The notes under the pieces: generated by a model
The model's database searches: none
The model's input: only the letters and a program-made list of their open reading frames with translations
What the model was told of the DNA's origin: nothing
Translations under genes and position numbers: made by a program
Shown here: positions 1 to 8,774 of the stretch, one piece after another
How the letters are laid out: every line of letters starts with the position of its first letter
Position numbering within the stretch: position 1 is the stretch's first letter
Assembly: GCA_023391105.1 (NCBI GenBank)
Contig: JAEWBO010000033.1
Span: forward strand, 1-64,000
Source of the DNA: Bacillota bacterium
GTDB lineage: Bacteria > Bacillota > Clostridia > Christensenellales > SZUA-584
Direction: 5' to 3'
DNA: 64,000 nt

Positions 1-2
1 AA

Positions 3-398
3 ATCGTGAAGGTAACCTGGAACAATCCGTCCGAAATTATTAATGTCGATAACGAGAACGTGCAGACAAAGCCGTGGGAGGAAATTCAGGAGATATTTAA
101 AAACCAGATGGACTTTCTGATGTCGCCGACGCCAATAAAAAGCGATGACCCTTCAACGGCCACTTTCTTTATTGAGAAAACAGATGTTTATATCAACCGT
201 GTTGAACTGGGGCTCACAAAGCTGCTGATGAAAGACAGCCAGGACGATTACAAGCTGATTCCCACGTGGAGCTTTCTTGGGTATCAAACCAGTGCTTCGC
301 GTCCCGTGCAGGAAGGCGTGAATATTGGCGGTGAGGTTTGTTATCTGACTATCAACGCCATAGACGGCACGGTGATCGACAGAGGACTCATGTATTGA
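3..398 (+). CDS. C-terminal part of an unidentified protein, possibly DUF6034-like
   Basis: The frame is open at the left edge of the window and ends with TGA at 396-398, so this is the last ~131 codons of a longer gene. The in-frame GTG at position 6 has no ribosome binding site in view and is unlikely to be the true start. The tail contains a pattern ending VCYLTINAIDGTVIDRG, which resembles the repeat-like end of secreted or lipoprotein families of Clostridia with PepSY-like folds; DUF6034 is my best guess from memory. No catalytic motif is visible. The function is unknown. Confidence 0.7.
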   Translation: MVKVTWNNPSEIINVDNENVQTKPWEEIQEIFKNQMDFLMSPTPIKSDDPSTATFFIEKTDVYINRVELGLTKLLMKDSQDDYKLIPTWSFLGYQTSASRPVQEGVNIGGEVCYLTINAIDGTVIDRGLMY

Positions 399-423
399 AG
401 TTTTACTAATAGCTAAGTCAGAC

Positions 424-445
424 GGATCGGTACAGAGGCCGATCC
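424..445 (+). other. Hairpin downstream of the first gene
   Basis: GGATCGG and CCGATCC form a perfect 7 bp stem around an 8-base loop, 26 bases after the stop codon. There is no T-run after it, so it is not a clear intrinsic terminator. It may stabilise the 3' end of the upstream transcript. Confidence 0.4.
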
Positions 446-593
446 CTGCAGATTCATGTATTTAAAAACATGTTATTGCTTAACCATTCAGGCCGCAATG
501 GTCAAGTTTGGCTCGCAAACTCAAAAAGCTGCCAAATTTTTGTTCAATCTTTGCGCTTGTGTGTATTTTCTTTATATATCATTCATTTGCTAT

Positions 594-622
594 TTATCAA
601 TTCAAAGCTTTTGTGCTATAAT
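594..622 (+). promoter_or_regulatory. Sigma-A type promoter for the YwiB-like gene
   Basis: TTATCA at 594-599, a 17 bp spacer, then a consensus TATAAT at 617-622. The predicted start of transcription lies about 20 bases before the GTG start codon at 650. The rest of the 399-649 gap shows nothing else I can name. Confidence 0.65.
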
Positions 623-649
623 GTTCACGAATTTGCAAGGAGGTCTTAC

Positions 650-1078
650 GTGCAGCGGGTTTTGCTTAACATAAAAGGCACACAGCGTGAAGGTAATGCT
701 GACGAGTGCATCGAATTAGTAACGGAAGGCCGCCTTTCAATAAAGCCCGATGGGCTTTTAATCGAATATGACGAAAGCGAGCTTACCGGTATTGAAGGGT
801 GCACCACCACGCTTGTGCTAAAAGAAAACTGCGTGACGATGGAGCGCAACGGAACGCTGAGCATGCAGATGGAGTTTTCTCCGGGGCGAGTATTTAACAG
901 CAGCTTAAGCACGCCGTATGGCATGATCAGTCTGCATGTGTTCGCGTCACGCGTGGAAAGCGAGCTAAAAGAAACAGAAGGACGCCTGTGCCTTGAATAT
1001 GAGCTGAGCATGGGCAGCCTTTCAACGTTTAACAAACTTGATCTTTCGTTTAAAAATATGGAAGACTGCATAAATTAG
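650..1078 (+). CDS. DUF1934 / YwiB-like beta-barrel protein
   Basis: A 142-residue protein that matches the YwiB (DUF1934) family in length and layout: a small calycin-like beta-barrel with no known enzymatic activity. The GTG at 650 is chosen over the upstream ATG at 470 because an AAGGAGG sequence lies at 638-644 with ideal spacing and the promoter at 594-622 leaves no room for a longer protein. Alternating polar and hydrophobic strands fill the sequence and there is no signal peptide, so it is probably cytosolic. In Bacillus the family member lies near argS, but here its neighbours are a metallo-hydrolase and pyrG. Its role is unknown. Confidence 0.8.
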   Translation: MQRVLLNIKGTQREGNADECIELVTEGRLSIKPDGLLIEYDESELTGIEGCTTTLVLKENCVTMERNGTLSMQMEFSPGRVFNSSLSTPYGMISLHVFASRVESELKETEGRLCLEYELSMGSLSTFNKLDLSFKNMEDCIN

Positions 1079-1102
1079 ATTCATAGGAACTGAGGTGATT
1101 AA

Positions 1103-1750
1103 ATGGTTATCGACTGGCTTGGACACTCATGCTTCAAGGTCACGCTGAAAAACGGCACAAGAATATTGCTCGATCCTTATGATGATCGTGTTGGCTACGC
1201 GCCGCAAGAGGTAGAAGCGGATATTGTGACGATCAGCCATTCCCATCACGACCACAGCGATTTGTCGCACGTGACGGGCGATTATACGGTCGTGAAAGAG
1301 CCGGGTGTGTATACATTCGGAGAGCTCACAATTGAAGGCATCAAAACCTGGCATGACACAAACCAGGGCGCCGATCGCGGTGAGAACATCTGCTATATGC
1401 TCAGCGTAAACGGCATGCGGCTCTGCCACTTGGGCGACATTGGATACCTTCCGGAAGACGATCTGGCCGAAAAGATAAAAGGCTCGGAAATTTTGATGGT
1501 GCCTGTGGGCGGCAAATATACTGTTGACGCTTGTGAAGCGCTCAAAATCTGTGAGATGGTGGCGCCCAATGTGATTATTCCGATGCATTTCAAGACGCCT
1601 GTCACCAACCTTGATATTGCGCCCCTGAGTGATTTTTTGGAAGCAGCGGGGCGTGAATATGATGTGTCTCACCTTGGCAAATGCTATTTGAAGATAGACA
1701 AGGCGTCGTTGAAAAAACGGACGCGCATCATTGTCATGGAATATCTATAA
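1103..1750 (+). CDS. Metallo-beta-lactamase-fold hydrolase (UPF0173/UlaG-like)
   Basis: A 215-residue MBL-fold protein. The metal-binding HxHxDH motif is at residues 46-51 (HSHHDH), a later HLGD motif supplies further ligands, and a PMHFKT segment near residue 155 gives the last histidine. Length and the MVIDWLGHSCF opening fit the UPF0173/UlaG-like group, whose substrates are mostly unknown; UlaG itself is an L-ascorbate-6-phosphate lactonase. A GAGGTGA ribosome site precedes the ATG. It lies 24 bp after the YwiB-like gene and 31 bp before pyrG, so co-transcription is likely. No signal peptide is present. Confidence 0.85.
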   Translation: MVIDWLGHSCFKVTLKNGTRILLDPYDDRVGYAPQEVEADIVTISHSHHDHSDLSHVTGDYTVVKEPGVYTFGELTIEGIKTWHDTNQGADRGENICYMLSVNGMRLCHLGDIGYLPEDDLAEKIKGSEILMVPVGGKYTVDACEALKICEMVAPNVIIPMHFKTPVTNLDIAPLSDFLEAAGREYDVSHLGKCYLKIDKASLKKRTRIIVMEYL

Positions 1751-1781
1751 ACCGATTATTTGATTTTACATGGAGGGGTTC

Positions 1782-3416
1782 ATGTCCACGAAATTTATTT
1801 TTGTCACCGGCGGCGTTGTATCATCACTCGGCAAGGGAATTACCGCCGCATCTCTCGGATTGCTGCTCAAAAGCCGCGGGCTTAAAGTATCGCTGCAAAA
1901 ATGCGATCCGTATATCAATGTTGATCCGGGCACGATGAGTCCTTTTCAGCATGGCGAAGTGTTCGTCACGGATGACGGAGCCGAGACCGACCTTGATATC
2001 GGCCACTATGAGCGCTTTACCGACGAAAACTCATTTGCGGATTCCAATGTCACCACCGGCAAGGTGTATTGGAAGGTCATTACCAAAGAGCGCCGGGGCG
2101 ATTACTTAGGCGGCACCGTTCAGGTGATTCCGCATATTACCGACGAAATCAAATCGCGCATATACAGCGTGGCAAGCAAGGAAAAGCCTGATGTCGTCAT
2201 CACGGAAATCGGCGGCACGGTGGGCGATATCGAATCGCAGCCGTTCCTTGAAACCATCCGCCAGATCAAGTGGGAGGTCGGCGAGGAAAACTGCATGTAC
2301 ATCCATGTGACGCTGATGCCGTACCTGCATAAGGTGGGAGAGCTCAAAACAAAACCCACGCAGCACAGCGTCAAAGAGCTGCGCACGATCGGTATTGAGC
2401 CTGACATCATCGTATGCCGCACCGAGCTTGAACTGACAGACGATATCAAGCGTAAAATCGCGTTGTTCTGCAACGTGAGCCCGGCCTGCGTGGTGCAAAA
2501 TCTCGACGCGGATACGCTTTATGAAGTGCCCATCATGCTGCGCAATGAAAATCTGGACACGCTTGTTTGCAAGCGTCTTGATCTGCCTGATGTTCCTTCG
2601 GATATTCCCGAATGGGAAAACATTGTGCGTATACAAAAGCAAAAGAACGATCAGGTCACTGTTGCCATCGTGGGTAAATACATCGAGCTGCACGACGCTT
2701 ATTTGAGCATCGCCGAATCGTTAACGCACGCGGGCATTGCCAACAAGCTGGATGTCAAGATCCTTTGGATCAACGCCGTTGATCTGGAAGAGACGGACGA
2801 CGCGGCAAGCATTCTCAAAGATGCGGACGGCGTGATTGTACCGGGCGGCTTTGGCGAAAGAGGTATAGAAGGCAAAATAAAGGCAATACAATACTGCAGA
2901 GAGAAAAAAGTCCCGCTCTTTGGCATTTGCCTTGGTATGCAGCTTGCGATCATTGAGTTCGCGCGCAATGTCCTTGGATACCGCGAGGCCAATTCGACAG
3001 AGCACTGCAGCGACACGCCATATCCGTTCATCGATCTGATGCCTGAGCAGAAGAATATCACGGACATGGGCGGCACAATGCGGCTCGGCAGCTACAAATG
3101 CTGCATCAACAAGGGTACATTTGCGTATGAGGCATATCAGCAGGAAGAGATCAGTGAGCGCCACCGCCACCGTTATGAGTTTAACAACGTCTATCTCGAA
3201 GAGATGGCACGTGCGGGCATGCGCGTGGCAGGTGTGAACCCCGATCACGGACTGGTTGAAATCATGGAGATCGCCGATCATCCGTGGTTTGTGGGTGTGC
3301 AGTTTCATCCCGAATTTAAATCGCGCCCCATTCGGTCTCATCCGCTTTTCAGGGAGCTGGTGGCCGCGGCCAAACGCTTTCATGATAGTAAAAAAGATTC
3401 AAAGTCCGGCGAATAA
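1782..3416 (+). CDS. pyrG: CTP synthase
   Basis: Makes CTP from UTP, ATP and glutamine, the last step of pyrimidine nucleotide synthesis. It is a 544-residue two-domain protein. The N-terminal synthetase domain opens with FVTGGVVSSLGKG (P-loop region, about residues 7-19). The C-terminal class I glutamine amidotransferase domain has its nucleophile in FGICLGM (Cys near residue 383) and the catalytic HPE near residue 507. The start is placed at 1782 because GGAGGGG sits 5 bases before that ATG; the ATG at 1770 would overlap the ribosome site. No GGGC-type start-site attenuator of the Bacillus kind was recognised upstream. Confidence 0.97.
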   Translation: MSTKFIFVTGGVVSSLGKGITAASLGLLLKSRGLKVSLQKCDPYINVDPGTMSPFQHGEVFVTDDGAETDLDIGHYERFTDENSFADSNVTTGKVYWKVITKERRGDYLGGTVQVIPHITDEIKSRIYSVASKEKPDVVITEIGGTVGDIESQPFLETIRQIKWEVGEENCMYIHVTLMPYLHKVGELKTKPTQHSVKELRTIGIEPDIIVCRTELELTDDIKRKIALFCNVSPACVVQNLDADTLYEVPIMLRNENLDTLVCKRLDLPDVPSDIPEWENIVRIQKQKNDQVTVAIVGKYIELHDAYLSIAESLTHAGIANKLDVKILWINAVDLEETDDAASILKDADGVIVPGGFGERGIEGKIKAIQYCREKKVPLFGICLGMQLAIIEFARNVLGYREANSTEHCSDTPYPFIDLMPEQKNITDMGGTMRLGSYKCCINKGTFAYEAYQQEEISERHRHRYEFNNVYLEEMARAGMRVAGVNPDHGLVEIMEIADHPWFVGVQFHPEFKSRPIRSHPLFRELVAAAKRFHDSKKDSKSGE

Positions 3417-3428
3417 GCCGGGCTTGTT
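3402..3428 (+). terminator. Probable terminator overlapping the pyrG stop codon
   Basis: AAGTCCGGC (3402-3410) pairs with GCCGGGCTT (3417-3425) around the loop GAATAA, which contains the pyrG stop codon. A short T-rich tract follows. The stem is strong but the T-run is weak, so termination may be partial and allow read-through into glnS. Confidence 0.5.
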
Positions 3429-3478
3429 CATTACGGAAGGCACCGCTGGTTGGGATGCTTTCCACTGGAGGACATTGT

Positions 3479-5113
3479 ATGACAGAATCCAAGGCACGAA
3501 ACTTCATTGAAGAGATTATCGACGGCGATCTTGAGTCCGGACGTGTTAATCATGTATTGACGCGTTTTCCGCCCGAACCCAACGGCTATTTGCATATCGG
3601 ACATGCCAAATCCATCTGCCTCAATTTCGGGACAGCGATCAAATACGGCGGTCAATGCAATCTGCGGTATGATGATACAAACCCCGTCAAGGAAGATGAC
3701 GAATACATACAAAGCATACAGCGAGATGTTGAATGGCTCGGATTTACGCCGGCAAAGATTCTCTTTGCCTCGGATTATTTCGATTATATGTTTGAATGCG
3801 CCTTAAAGCTCATCGATAAAGGCCTTGCGTATGTTTGTGATTTAGACGCCGAACAAATCAGGGAATACCGCGGTACTCTCACCCAGCCGGGTAAAAACAG
3901 CCCTTACCGGGATCGCAGCATTGAAGAAAACAAAAAACTCTTCCTTGAAATGCGCGACGGCAAATACGCAGACGGAGAAAAGGTCCTGCGCGCCAAAATT
4001 GATATGGCGAGCCCCAATCTTAATATGCGTGATCCGATCATCTACCGTATACTGCGCGCCACACACCACCGCACGGGGGACAAATGGCTGATATACCCGA
4101 TGTACGACTTTGCGCATCCGCTGGGTGACGCGTATGAAGGCATCACACACAGCATTTGCACACTGGAGTTCGAGGATCATCGCCCGCTATACGATTGGGT
4201 GGTACAAAATTGTGAATGTGACCCTGCGCCGCATCAGTACGAGTTCGCACGGCTTAACTTAACACGTACCATCATGAGCAAGCGTTATCTTAAAAAGCTC
4301 GTGGACGAAAAATTTGTATCAGGCTGGGACGACCCGCGCATGCCCACGCTATCCGGCCTTCGCCGCCGCGGCTTCACGCCCGAAGCGATGCGCGATTTCT
4401 GTGAACGAATCGGCGTCGCCAAGTCTAACAGCGAGGTGGAAGCAGGGCTGCTGGAGCACTGTGTCCGTGAGCATCTGGGGCAGATCGCACCGCGCCGCAT
4501 GGCTGTGCTGGATCCGCTTAAGGTCGTGATTGAGAACTATGAGGGAGACGGCGAAACGGTCAAATCCGAGAACCTGCCCAAGAACGAAGAGGCAGGTACG
4601 CGCGAAGTGAAGTTCTCCCGGGAAATATATATCGAGCGCTCCGATTTCATGGAGAACCCGCCCGGCAAGTTCTTCCGGCTTGCGCCCGGCAAGGAAGTGC
4701 GGCTTAAGGACGCTTATATCATCAAATGTGAAAGTGTTATAAAAGATGAAAACGACAACGTGACCGAGCTGCGCTGCACGTATGACCCCGATTCCAAAAC
4801 AGGCGGCGCCACAGCAGGCCGCAAAATCAAAGGCACGCTGCATTGGGTAGACGCGGCAAGTGCCGTGCCATGTGAAGTGCGTCTATATGATTTTCTATTA
4901 AATGAAGGCGAAGGTGACTTTACTGACAGGCTCAATGCCGAGTCGTTAAACGTTCTGCCAAATGCGCTGATCGAAGCAGCGGGCGCGGATGTGGCTGTCG
5001 GCGAGCGGTTTCAGTTCCTGCGCCAGGGCTATTTCAATGTGGATTCGGACAGCACACCGGAAATGCCCGTTTTTAACCTGATCGTCAATTTAAAAGACAG
5101 CTATAAAGGCTGA
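3479..5113 (+). CDS. glnS: Glutaminyl-tRNA synthetase
   Basis: Class I aminoacyl-tRNA synthetase that charges tRNA-Gln directly. The 544-residue protein has the HIGH signature at residues 39-42 in PPEPNGYLHIGH and the KMSKS-type motif as IMSKR near residue 266. These are followed by the GlnRS-specific beta-barrel anticodon domain ending in EMPVFNLIVNLKD. The ATG at 3479 follows GGAGG by 7 bases; an in-frame ATG at 3455 lies upstream of the ribosome site and is rejected. Many Bacillota lack this enzyme and use GluRS plus GatCAB amidation, so its presence beside gltX suggests a GlnRS-type lineage or an old acquisition. No T-box leader is present. Confidence 0.96.
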   Translation: MTESKARNFIEEIIDGDLESGRVNHVLTRFPPEPNGYLHIGHAKSICLNFGTAIKYGGQCNLRYDDTNPVKEDDEYIQSIQRDVEWLGFTPAKILFASDYFDYMFECALKLIDKGLAYVCDLDAEQIREYRGTLTQPGKNSPYRDRSIEENKKLFLEMRDGKYADGEKVLRAKIDMASPNLNMRDPIIYRILRATHHRTGDKWLIYPMYDFAHPLGDAYEGITHSICTLEFEDHRPLYDWVVQNCECDPAPHQYEFARLNLTRTIMSKRYLKKLVDEKFVSGWDDPRMPTLSGLRRRGFTPEAMRDFCERIGVAKSNSEVEAGLLEHCVREHLGQIAPRRMAVLDPLKVVIENYEGDGETVKSENLPKNEEAGTREVKFSREIYIERSDFMENPPGKFFRLAPGKEVRLKDAYIIKCESVIKDENDNVTELRCTYDPDSKTGGATAGRKIKGTLHWVDAASAVPCEVRLYDFLLNEGEGDFTDRLNAESLNVLPNALIEAAGADVAVGERFQFLRQGYFNVDSDSTPEMPVFNLIVNLKDSYKG

Positions 5114-5120
5114 AAGCCTT

Positions 5121-5160
5121 TGTCACTCTGAGTAAACGAAGGGTGAATAAAGAATCTGAG
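5121..5160 (+). repeat. Dispersed-repeat-like sequence between glnS and gltX
   Basis: The stretch starts TGTCACTCTGAG and continues through CGAAGGGTGAATAAAGAATCTGAG. It resembles a short intergenic motif I recall as scattered in many bacterial genomes (TGTCAnnCTGAGCG...GAAGnATCT). It follows immediately after a small hairpin, AAAGGCT-GAA-AGCCTTT (5105-5121), that overlaps the glnS stop. No second copy is seen in this window. Confidence 0.4.
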
Positions 5161-5267
5161 GATTTATTCTTCAGCAGATATTATCGCTCCTATGCTCTCA
5201 GAAATTGCTTTGATGCTTTTTCAGGACGCTGCAAGCGCTTCAACAACGCTTATCACTAAACCCGTGA

Positions 5268-5307
5268 AAGGAGTATGCGGCCCGCTGGCCGCATTGCTTT
5301 ATCTATG
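5268..5307 (+). promoter_or_regulatory. gltX translation start region with a hairpin between ribosome site and ATG
   Basis: An AAGGAG ribosome site (5268-5273) is followed one base later by an ATG (5275) and then by a perfect 6 bp hairpin, GCGGCC-CGCT-GGCCGC, at 5277-5292. The family-conserved start is the ATG at 5305. Folding of the hairpin would bring the ribosome site closer to it. Confidence 0.5.
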
Positions 5308-6753
5308 AGTCAAATCAGAACACGTTTCGCACCCAGCCCCACTGGCTATCTGCATATCGGCGGACTGCGTACCGCGCTTTACGCGTGGCTGTTCGCGCGA
5401 AAAAACGACGGTGCTTTCATACTGCGTATCGAAGACACTGATACCGGCCGCGAAGTAGAGGGCGCAAAGGATGTAATATTTTCGACGCTGCGCCAAACTG
5501 GGCTTGATTACGACGAAGGCCCCGATGTCGGCGGCCCCTTCGGCCCGTACATTCAGAGCGAGAGAGCGGATATCTATAAACAGCATGCCGAAATGCTGGT
5601 CAAACGCGGCGCGGCTTACCGCTGCTTTTGCACGAAGGAGCGCCTCGCGGAGGAGCGTGCCAAGGCCGAGGCCAGAGGCGAAGCCTACACGTACGACAAA
5701 CACTGCCTTCACCTATCTGAAGAAGACATTCAGCATCGTATTGATACGGGTGAACCGTATGTGATTCGCCAGAACATTCCGCGCACAGGGGAAACCACAT
5801 ATACAGACGCTGTGTTCGGTGACATCACCGTTCCTAACGCCGATCTTGACGATAATGTGCTGCTCAAGGCGGACGGCATGCCGACATACAATCTCGCCAA
5901 TGTGGTGGACGATCATTTGATGGGCATCACGCACGTCATCCGCGGTGTTGAGTATCTATCATCCACGCCCAAGTACAATCATCTGTACCGCGCTTTTGAC
6001 TGGGAAATTCCTATGTATATTCATCTGCCCGTTGTGATGAAGGACAAACAGCGCAAGCTCTCAAAGCGCCATGGTGACGCGTCGTTTGACGATTTTATCA
6101 AAAAGGGATACTTAAAAGAAGCGCTGCTCAACTATATCGCGCTGCTTGGATGGAGCCCCGGCACAGATCAGGAGATTTTCACGCTCGACGAATTGATCGA
6201 CGCTTTCTCCATAGATGGTCTGTCCAAGTCGTCCGCAATATTCGATGTGGACAAGCTCACGTGGATGAACGCGCAATATATCCGCGCCCTCACAAGGCAA
6301 GGCTTTATAGACACAGCGATGCCGTATTTCAAAGAAGCGGGCGTGGAAGCGTTTGACCTTGATTTGATCGCAGAGATCATACAGCCACGGCTGGAACGGC
6401 TCGATGAGATACCTGCAAAGCTTGCTTTCCTCAAAGAAATGCCCGAATATGACCTATCTCTTTTTGAACACAAGCGCATGAAAACGGACGCTGAAGCGGC
6501 GTTTCCCGTGCTCAAGGAGGCGCAGACGCTGCTCCAAGCGCAGGATGATTTTTCTCTTGAGGCACTCAAGGAAGCGCTGCATTCGCTCGTCGAAAAACTA
6601 GGTATTAAGAACGGCCAGCTGCTTTGGCCGCTGCGCATTGCCATTACGGGCACAGAGGTGACGCCGGGCGGCGCAGTGGAAGCCGCTTGTCTGCTGGGAA
6701 AACAGGAGACCTTGCGGCGGCTTGGTCTGAGTATCACAAAACTTAAAAAATAG
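5305..6753 (+). CDS. gltX: Glutamyl-tRNA synthetase
   Basis: Charges tRNA-Glu. The 482-residue protein opens with the family-typical SQIRTRFAPSPTGYLHIGG, with the HIGH-type motif as HIGG at 17-20, and has the KMSKS-type motif KLSKR at 251-255 followed by HGD. The C-terminal helical anticodon-binding domain is complete. The ATG at 5305 gives the conserved N-terminus. The in-frame ATG at 5275 would add ten residues (MRPAGRIALS) not typical of the family but lies only one base from the ribosome site; the true start is therefore not fully settled. A strong terminator follows the gene. Confidence 0.95.
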   Translation: MSQIRTRFAPSPTGYLHIGGLRTALYAWLFARKNDGAFILRIEDTDTGREVEGAKDVIFSTLRQTGLDYDEGPDVGGPFGPYIQSERADIYKQHAEMLVKRGAAYRCFCTKERLAEERAKAEARGEAYTYDKHCLHLSEEDIQHRIDTGEPYVIRQNIPRTGETTYTDAVFGDITVPNADLDDNVLLKADGMPTYNLANVVDDHLMGITHVIRGVEYLSSTPKYNHLYRAFDWEIPMYIHLPVVMKDKQRKLSKRHGDASFDDFIKKGYLKEALLNYIALLGWSPGTDQEIFTLDELIDAFSIDGLSKSSAIFDVDKLTWMNAQYIRALTRQGFIDTAMPYFKEAGVEAFDLDLIAEIIQPRLERLDEIPAKLAFLKEMPEYDLSLFEHKRMKTDAEAAFPVLKEAQTLLQAQDDFSLEALKEALHSLVEKLGIKNGQLLWPLRIAITGTEVTPGGAVEAACLLGKQETLRRLGLSITKLKK

Positions 6754-6757
6754 CAAC

Positions 6758-6791
6758 AAAAAACGGCTGAATCCATATTCGGCCGTTTTTT
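6758..6791 (+). terminator. Intrinsic terminator of gltX
   Basis: AAAAAACGGC(T)GAA pairs with TTC(G)GCCGTTTTTT around a short loop, starting five bases after the gltX stop. The A-run on the other side means it could also act on the minus strand, where the small membrane peptide gene ends at 6846. Confidence 0.85.
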
Positions 6792-6845
6792 CGTGGCTGT
6801 TTAGTTGACTCCAATTGCGATCCCGGGAGTCATCATCGGGGAGGT

Positions 6846-6938
6846 CTATGGCTGATTCAGAAAAAAGATTGTCCCCACAGCCGCACCGGCTATGATTATT
6901 AAAATCACAAGAAGGACTGCGGCGGTCTTCTTTTTCAT
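6846..6938 (-). CDS. Very small single-pass membrane peptide (30 residues)
   Basis: This open frame encodes a 30-residue peptide: a start with three lysines (MKKKTAAV), one hydrophobic helix (LLVILIIIAGAAVGTIFF) and a short LNQP tail. The positive-inside rule suggests the N-terminus is cytosolic. An AAGGAG ribosome site lies 7 bases before the ATG, and a consensus TATAAT (6975-6980, reverse strand) lies further upstream, so it has its own expression signals. The T-rich side of the gltX terminator lies just beyond it. No family is recognised. It could be a regulatory membrane peptide or a type I toxin-like peptide, but no antisense RNA is evident. Confidence 0.6.
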   Translation of the reverse strand: MKKKTAAVLLVILIIIAGAAVGTIFFLNQP

Positions 6939-7080
6939 AGAGCGACTCCTTAAACTTTATATAATTGCCTTATCATTATAACACACAAGAAAAAAAAGCT
7001 AACCTTGTTTGAACATTATTCATAAATAAGACACACTTTCTCCTTATCAGGGAAACGCTGATTAATTCGGCGCGCTTTTC

Positions 7081-8754
7081 CTAGAACAAGCCGTCTATGC
7101 GCCCTTCATCATCAATCGTAATCTGCTCGGCAGCGGGATTTCTGGGCAAACCCGGCATTGTCATCATATCGCCCGCGAGAACCACGATAAACCCCGCACC
7201 CGCCGACAGCTTGATATTGCGCACTGTGAATATAAAGCCGCTGGGTCTTCCAATAAGCTTCGGATCGTGCGACAGCGAATACTGCGTCTTCGCGATGCAT
7301 ATGGGCAGCTGTGCATAACCGTTTTTGCTGAGAGTTTCGATGGCTTTGGTGACACCTGCTGAATAATGCACCTCGCTGGCGCCGTATATCGTTTTGGCGA
7401 GTTTCTCGATTTTTGTTGGTATATCGTCACAAAGCTCGTACGGATACAAAGGGCTGCATTTTTTGGCGATACGGATCACTTCCTCAGCAAGCGCCATGCC
7501 GCCTTCTCCGCCTTTTTCCCACACCTCTGCGGGCACAGCTGTGACGCCCTTGGCACGGCACAGCTTTTGCACAAGCGCAATTTCCTCAGGCGTGTCCGTC
7601 ACAAACCGGTTAATCGCCACAGTCACGGGCAGGCCGTAAAAGTCTTTTATGTTTTCGATATGCTTATCGAGATTCTGCATACCGCGAATCAGTGCGTCTT
7701 CGTCGGGCTCATTGAGCGCGGCCTTTGGCTTGCCCCCATGAGATTTAAGCGCGCGGATCGTCACCACAATCACCGCCGCGTCCGGCCAAAGCCCCGTTTG
7801 GCGGCATTTGATATCGAGGAACTTTTCCGCACCGAGATCTGCGCCGAAGCCCGCTTCAGTGACCACATAATCGGCAAGATGCATGGCCATGTTTGTCGCG
7901 ATATAGCTGTTGCAGCCATGCGCGATATTGGCAAACGGCCCGCCGTGCATGAGACACAGTGTCTGCTCTAGCGTCTGCACAAGATTCGGCTTGATCGCGT
8001 CCTTAAGCAGTGCCGCCATTGCTCCCGCGGCCTTTAGATCTCCCGCAGTGACAGGACGCTCGTCATACGTATACGCCACCTTGATACGCGAAAGGCGCAT
8101 CTTTAAATCGTGAAGGTCGCTCGCGAGGCAAAGCACCGCCATTACCTCGGATGCGGCTGTAATATCGAAGCTATCTTCACGCGGCATGCCGTTGGCGCGG
8201 CCGCCAAGGCCGCATGTGATAAACCTTAATTGTCTGTCGTTAATGTCCATGCACCGTTTGATCGTGATACGGCGCGGGTCGATGCAAAGAGTGTTGCCGT
8301 GCTGGATATGGTTGTCGACAAGCGCGCAGAGCAAGTTGTTAGCAGCCGTAACCGCGTGAATGTCGCCTGTGAAATGCAGGTTGATATCCTCCATCGGAAT
8401 CACCTGTGCGTAGCCGCCGCCCGCTGCGCCGCCCTTCATACCGAACACTGGCCCGAGCGAGGGTTCTCTGAGCGCCAGGCATACTTTTTTGCCGCATTTT
8501 TTAAGCGCGTCGGCAAGGCCGATGGATACTGTCGTCTTGCCTTCACCGGCAGGCGTGGGATTAATCGCAGATACCAAGATCAGCTTGGCTTCGCCCTTTC
8601 CCTTCATGCGTTCCAGTATCGACAGTGATACCTTTGCTTTTTTATAGCCAAATGGAATGAGTTCTTTTTCGAGAATGCCCGCGCTTTGGGCAATCTGCTG
8701 AATGGGTACCAGTTCCGCTTCTCTGGCAATCTCAAGGTCTGTTTTGTACTGCAT
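7081..8754 (-). CDS. fhs: Formate-tetrahydrofolate ligase
   Basis: Joins formate to tetrahydrofolate using ATP, giving 10-formyl-THF for purines, fMet-tRNA or the methyl branch of acetogenesis. The 557-residue length is normal. The nucleotide-binding loop PTPAGEGKTT is at about residues 66-75, and the family signatures AGGGYAQVIPMEDINLHFTGD and FGADLGAEKF are present. The gene starts 20 bp after the stop of the diguanylate cyclase gene on the same strand, so the two are probably one transcript. The ribosome site is modest (AAGGAAAG). Confidence 0.97.
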   Translation of the reverse strand: MQYKTDLEIAREAELVPIQQIAQSAGILEKELIPFGYKKAKVSLSILERMKGKGEAKLILVSAINPTPAGEGKTTVSIGLADALKKCGKKVCLALREPSLGPVFGMKGGAAGGGYAQVIPMEDINLHFTGDIHAVTAANNLLCALVDNHIQHGNTLCIDPRRITIKRCMDINDRQLRFITCGLGGRANGMPREDSFDITAASEVMAVLCLASDLHDLKMRLSRIKVAYTYDERPVTAGDLKAAGAMAALLKDAIKPNLVQTLEQTLCLMHGGPFANIAHGCNSYIATNMAMHLADYVVTEAGFGADLGAEKFLDIKCRQTGLWPDAAVIVVTIRALKSHGGKPKAALNEPDEDALIRGMQNLDKHIENIKDFYGLPVTVAINRFVTDTPEEIALVQKLCRAKGVTAVPAEVWEKGGEGGMALAEEVIRIAKKCSPLYPYELCDDIPTKIEKLAKTIYGASEVHYSAGVTKAIETLSKNGYAQLPICIAKTQYSLSHDPKLIGRPSGFIFTVRNIKLSAGAGFIVVLAGDMMTMPGLPRNPAAEQITIDDEGRIDGLF

Positions 8755-8774
8755 CTTGATGTCACTTTCCTTAT

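Noticed and set aside
456..674. Open frame after the first gene
   Set aside because: No ribosome site, overlaps the promoter and start of the YwiB-like gene, and the product is a random Cys/Phe-rich string.
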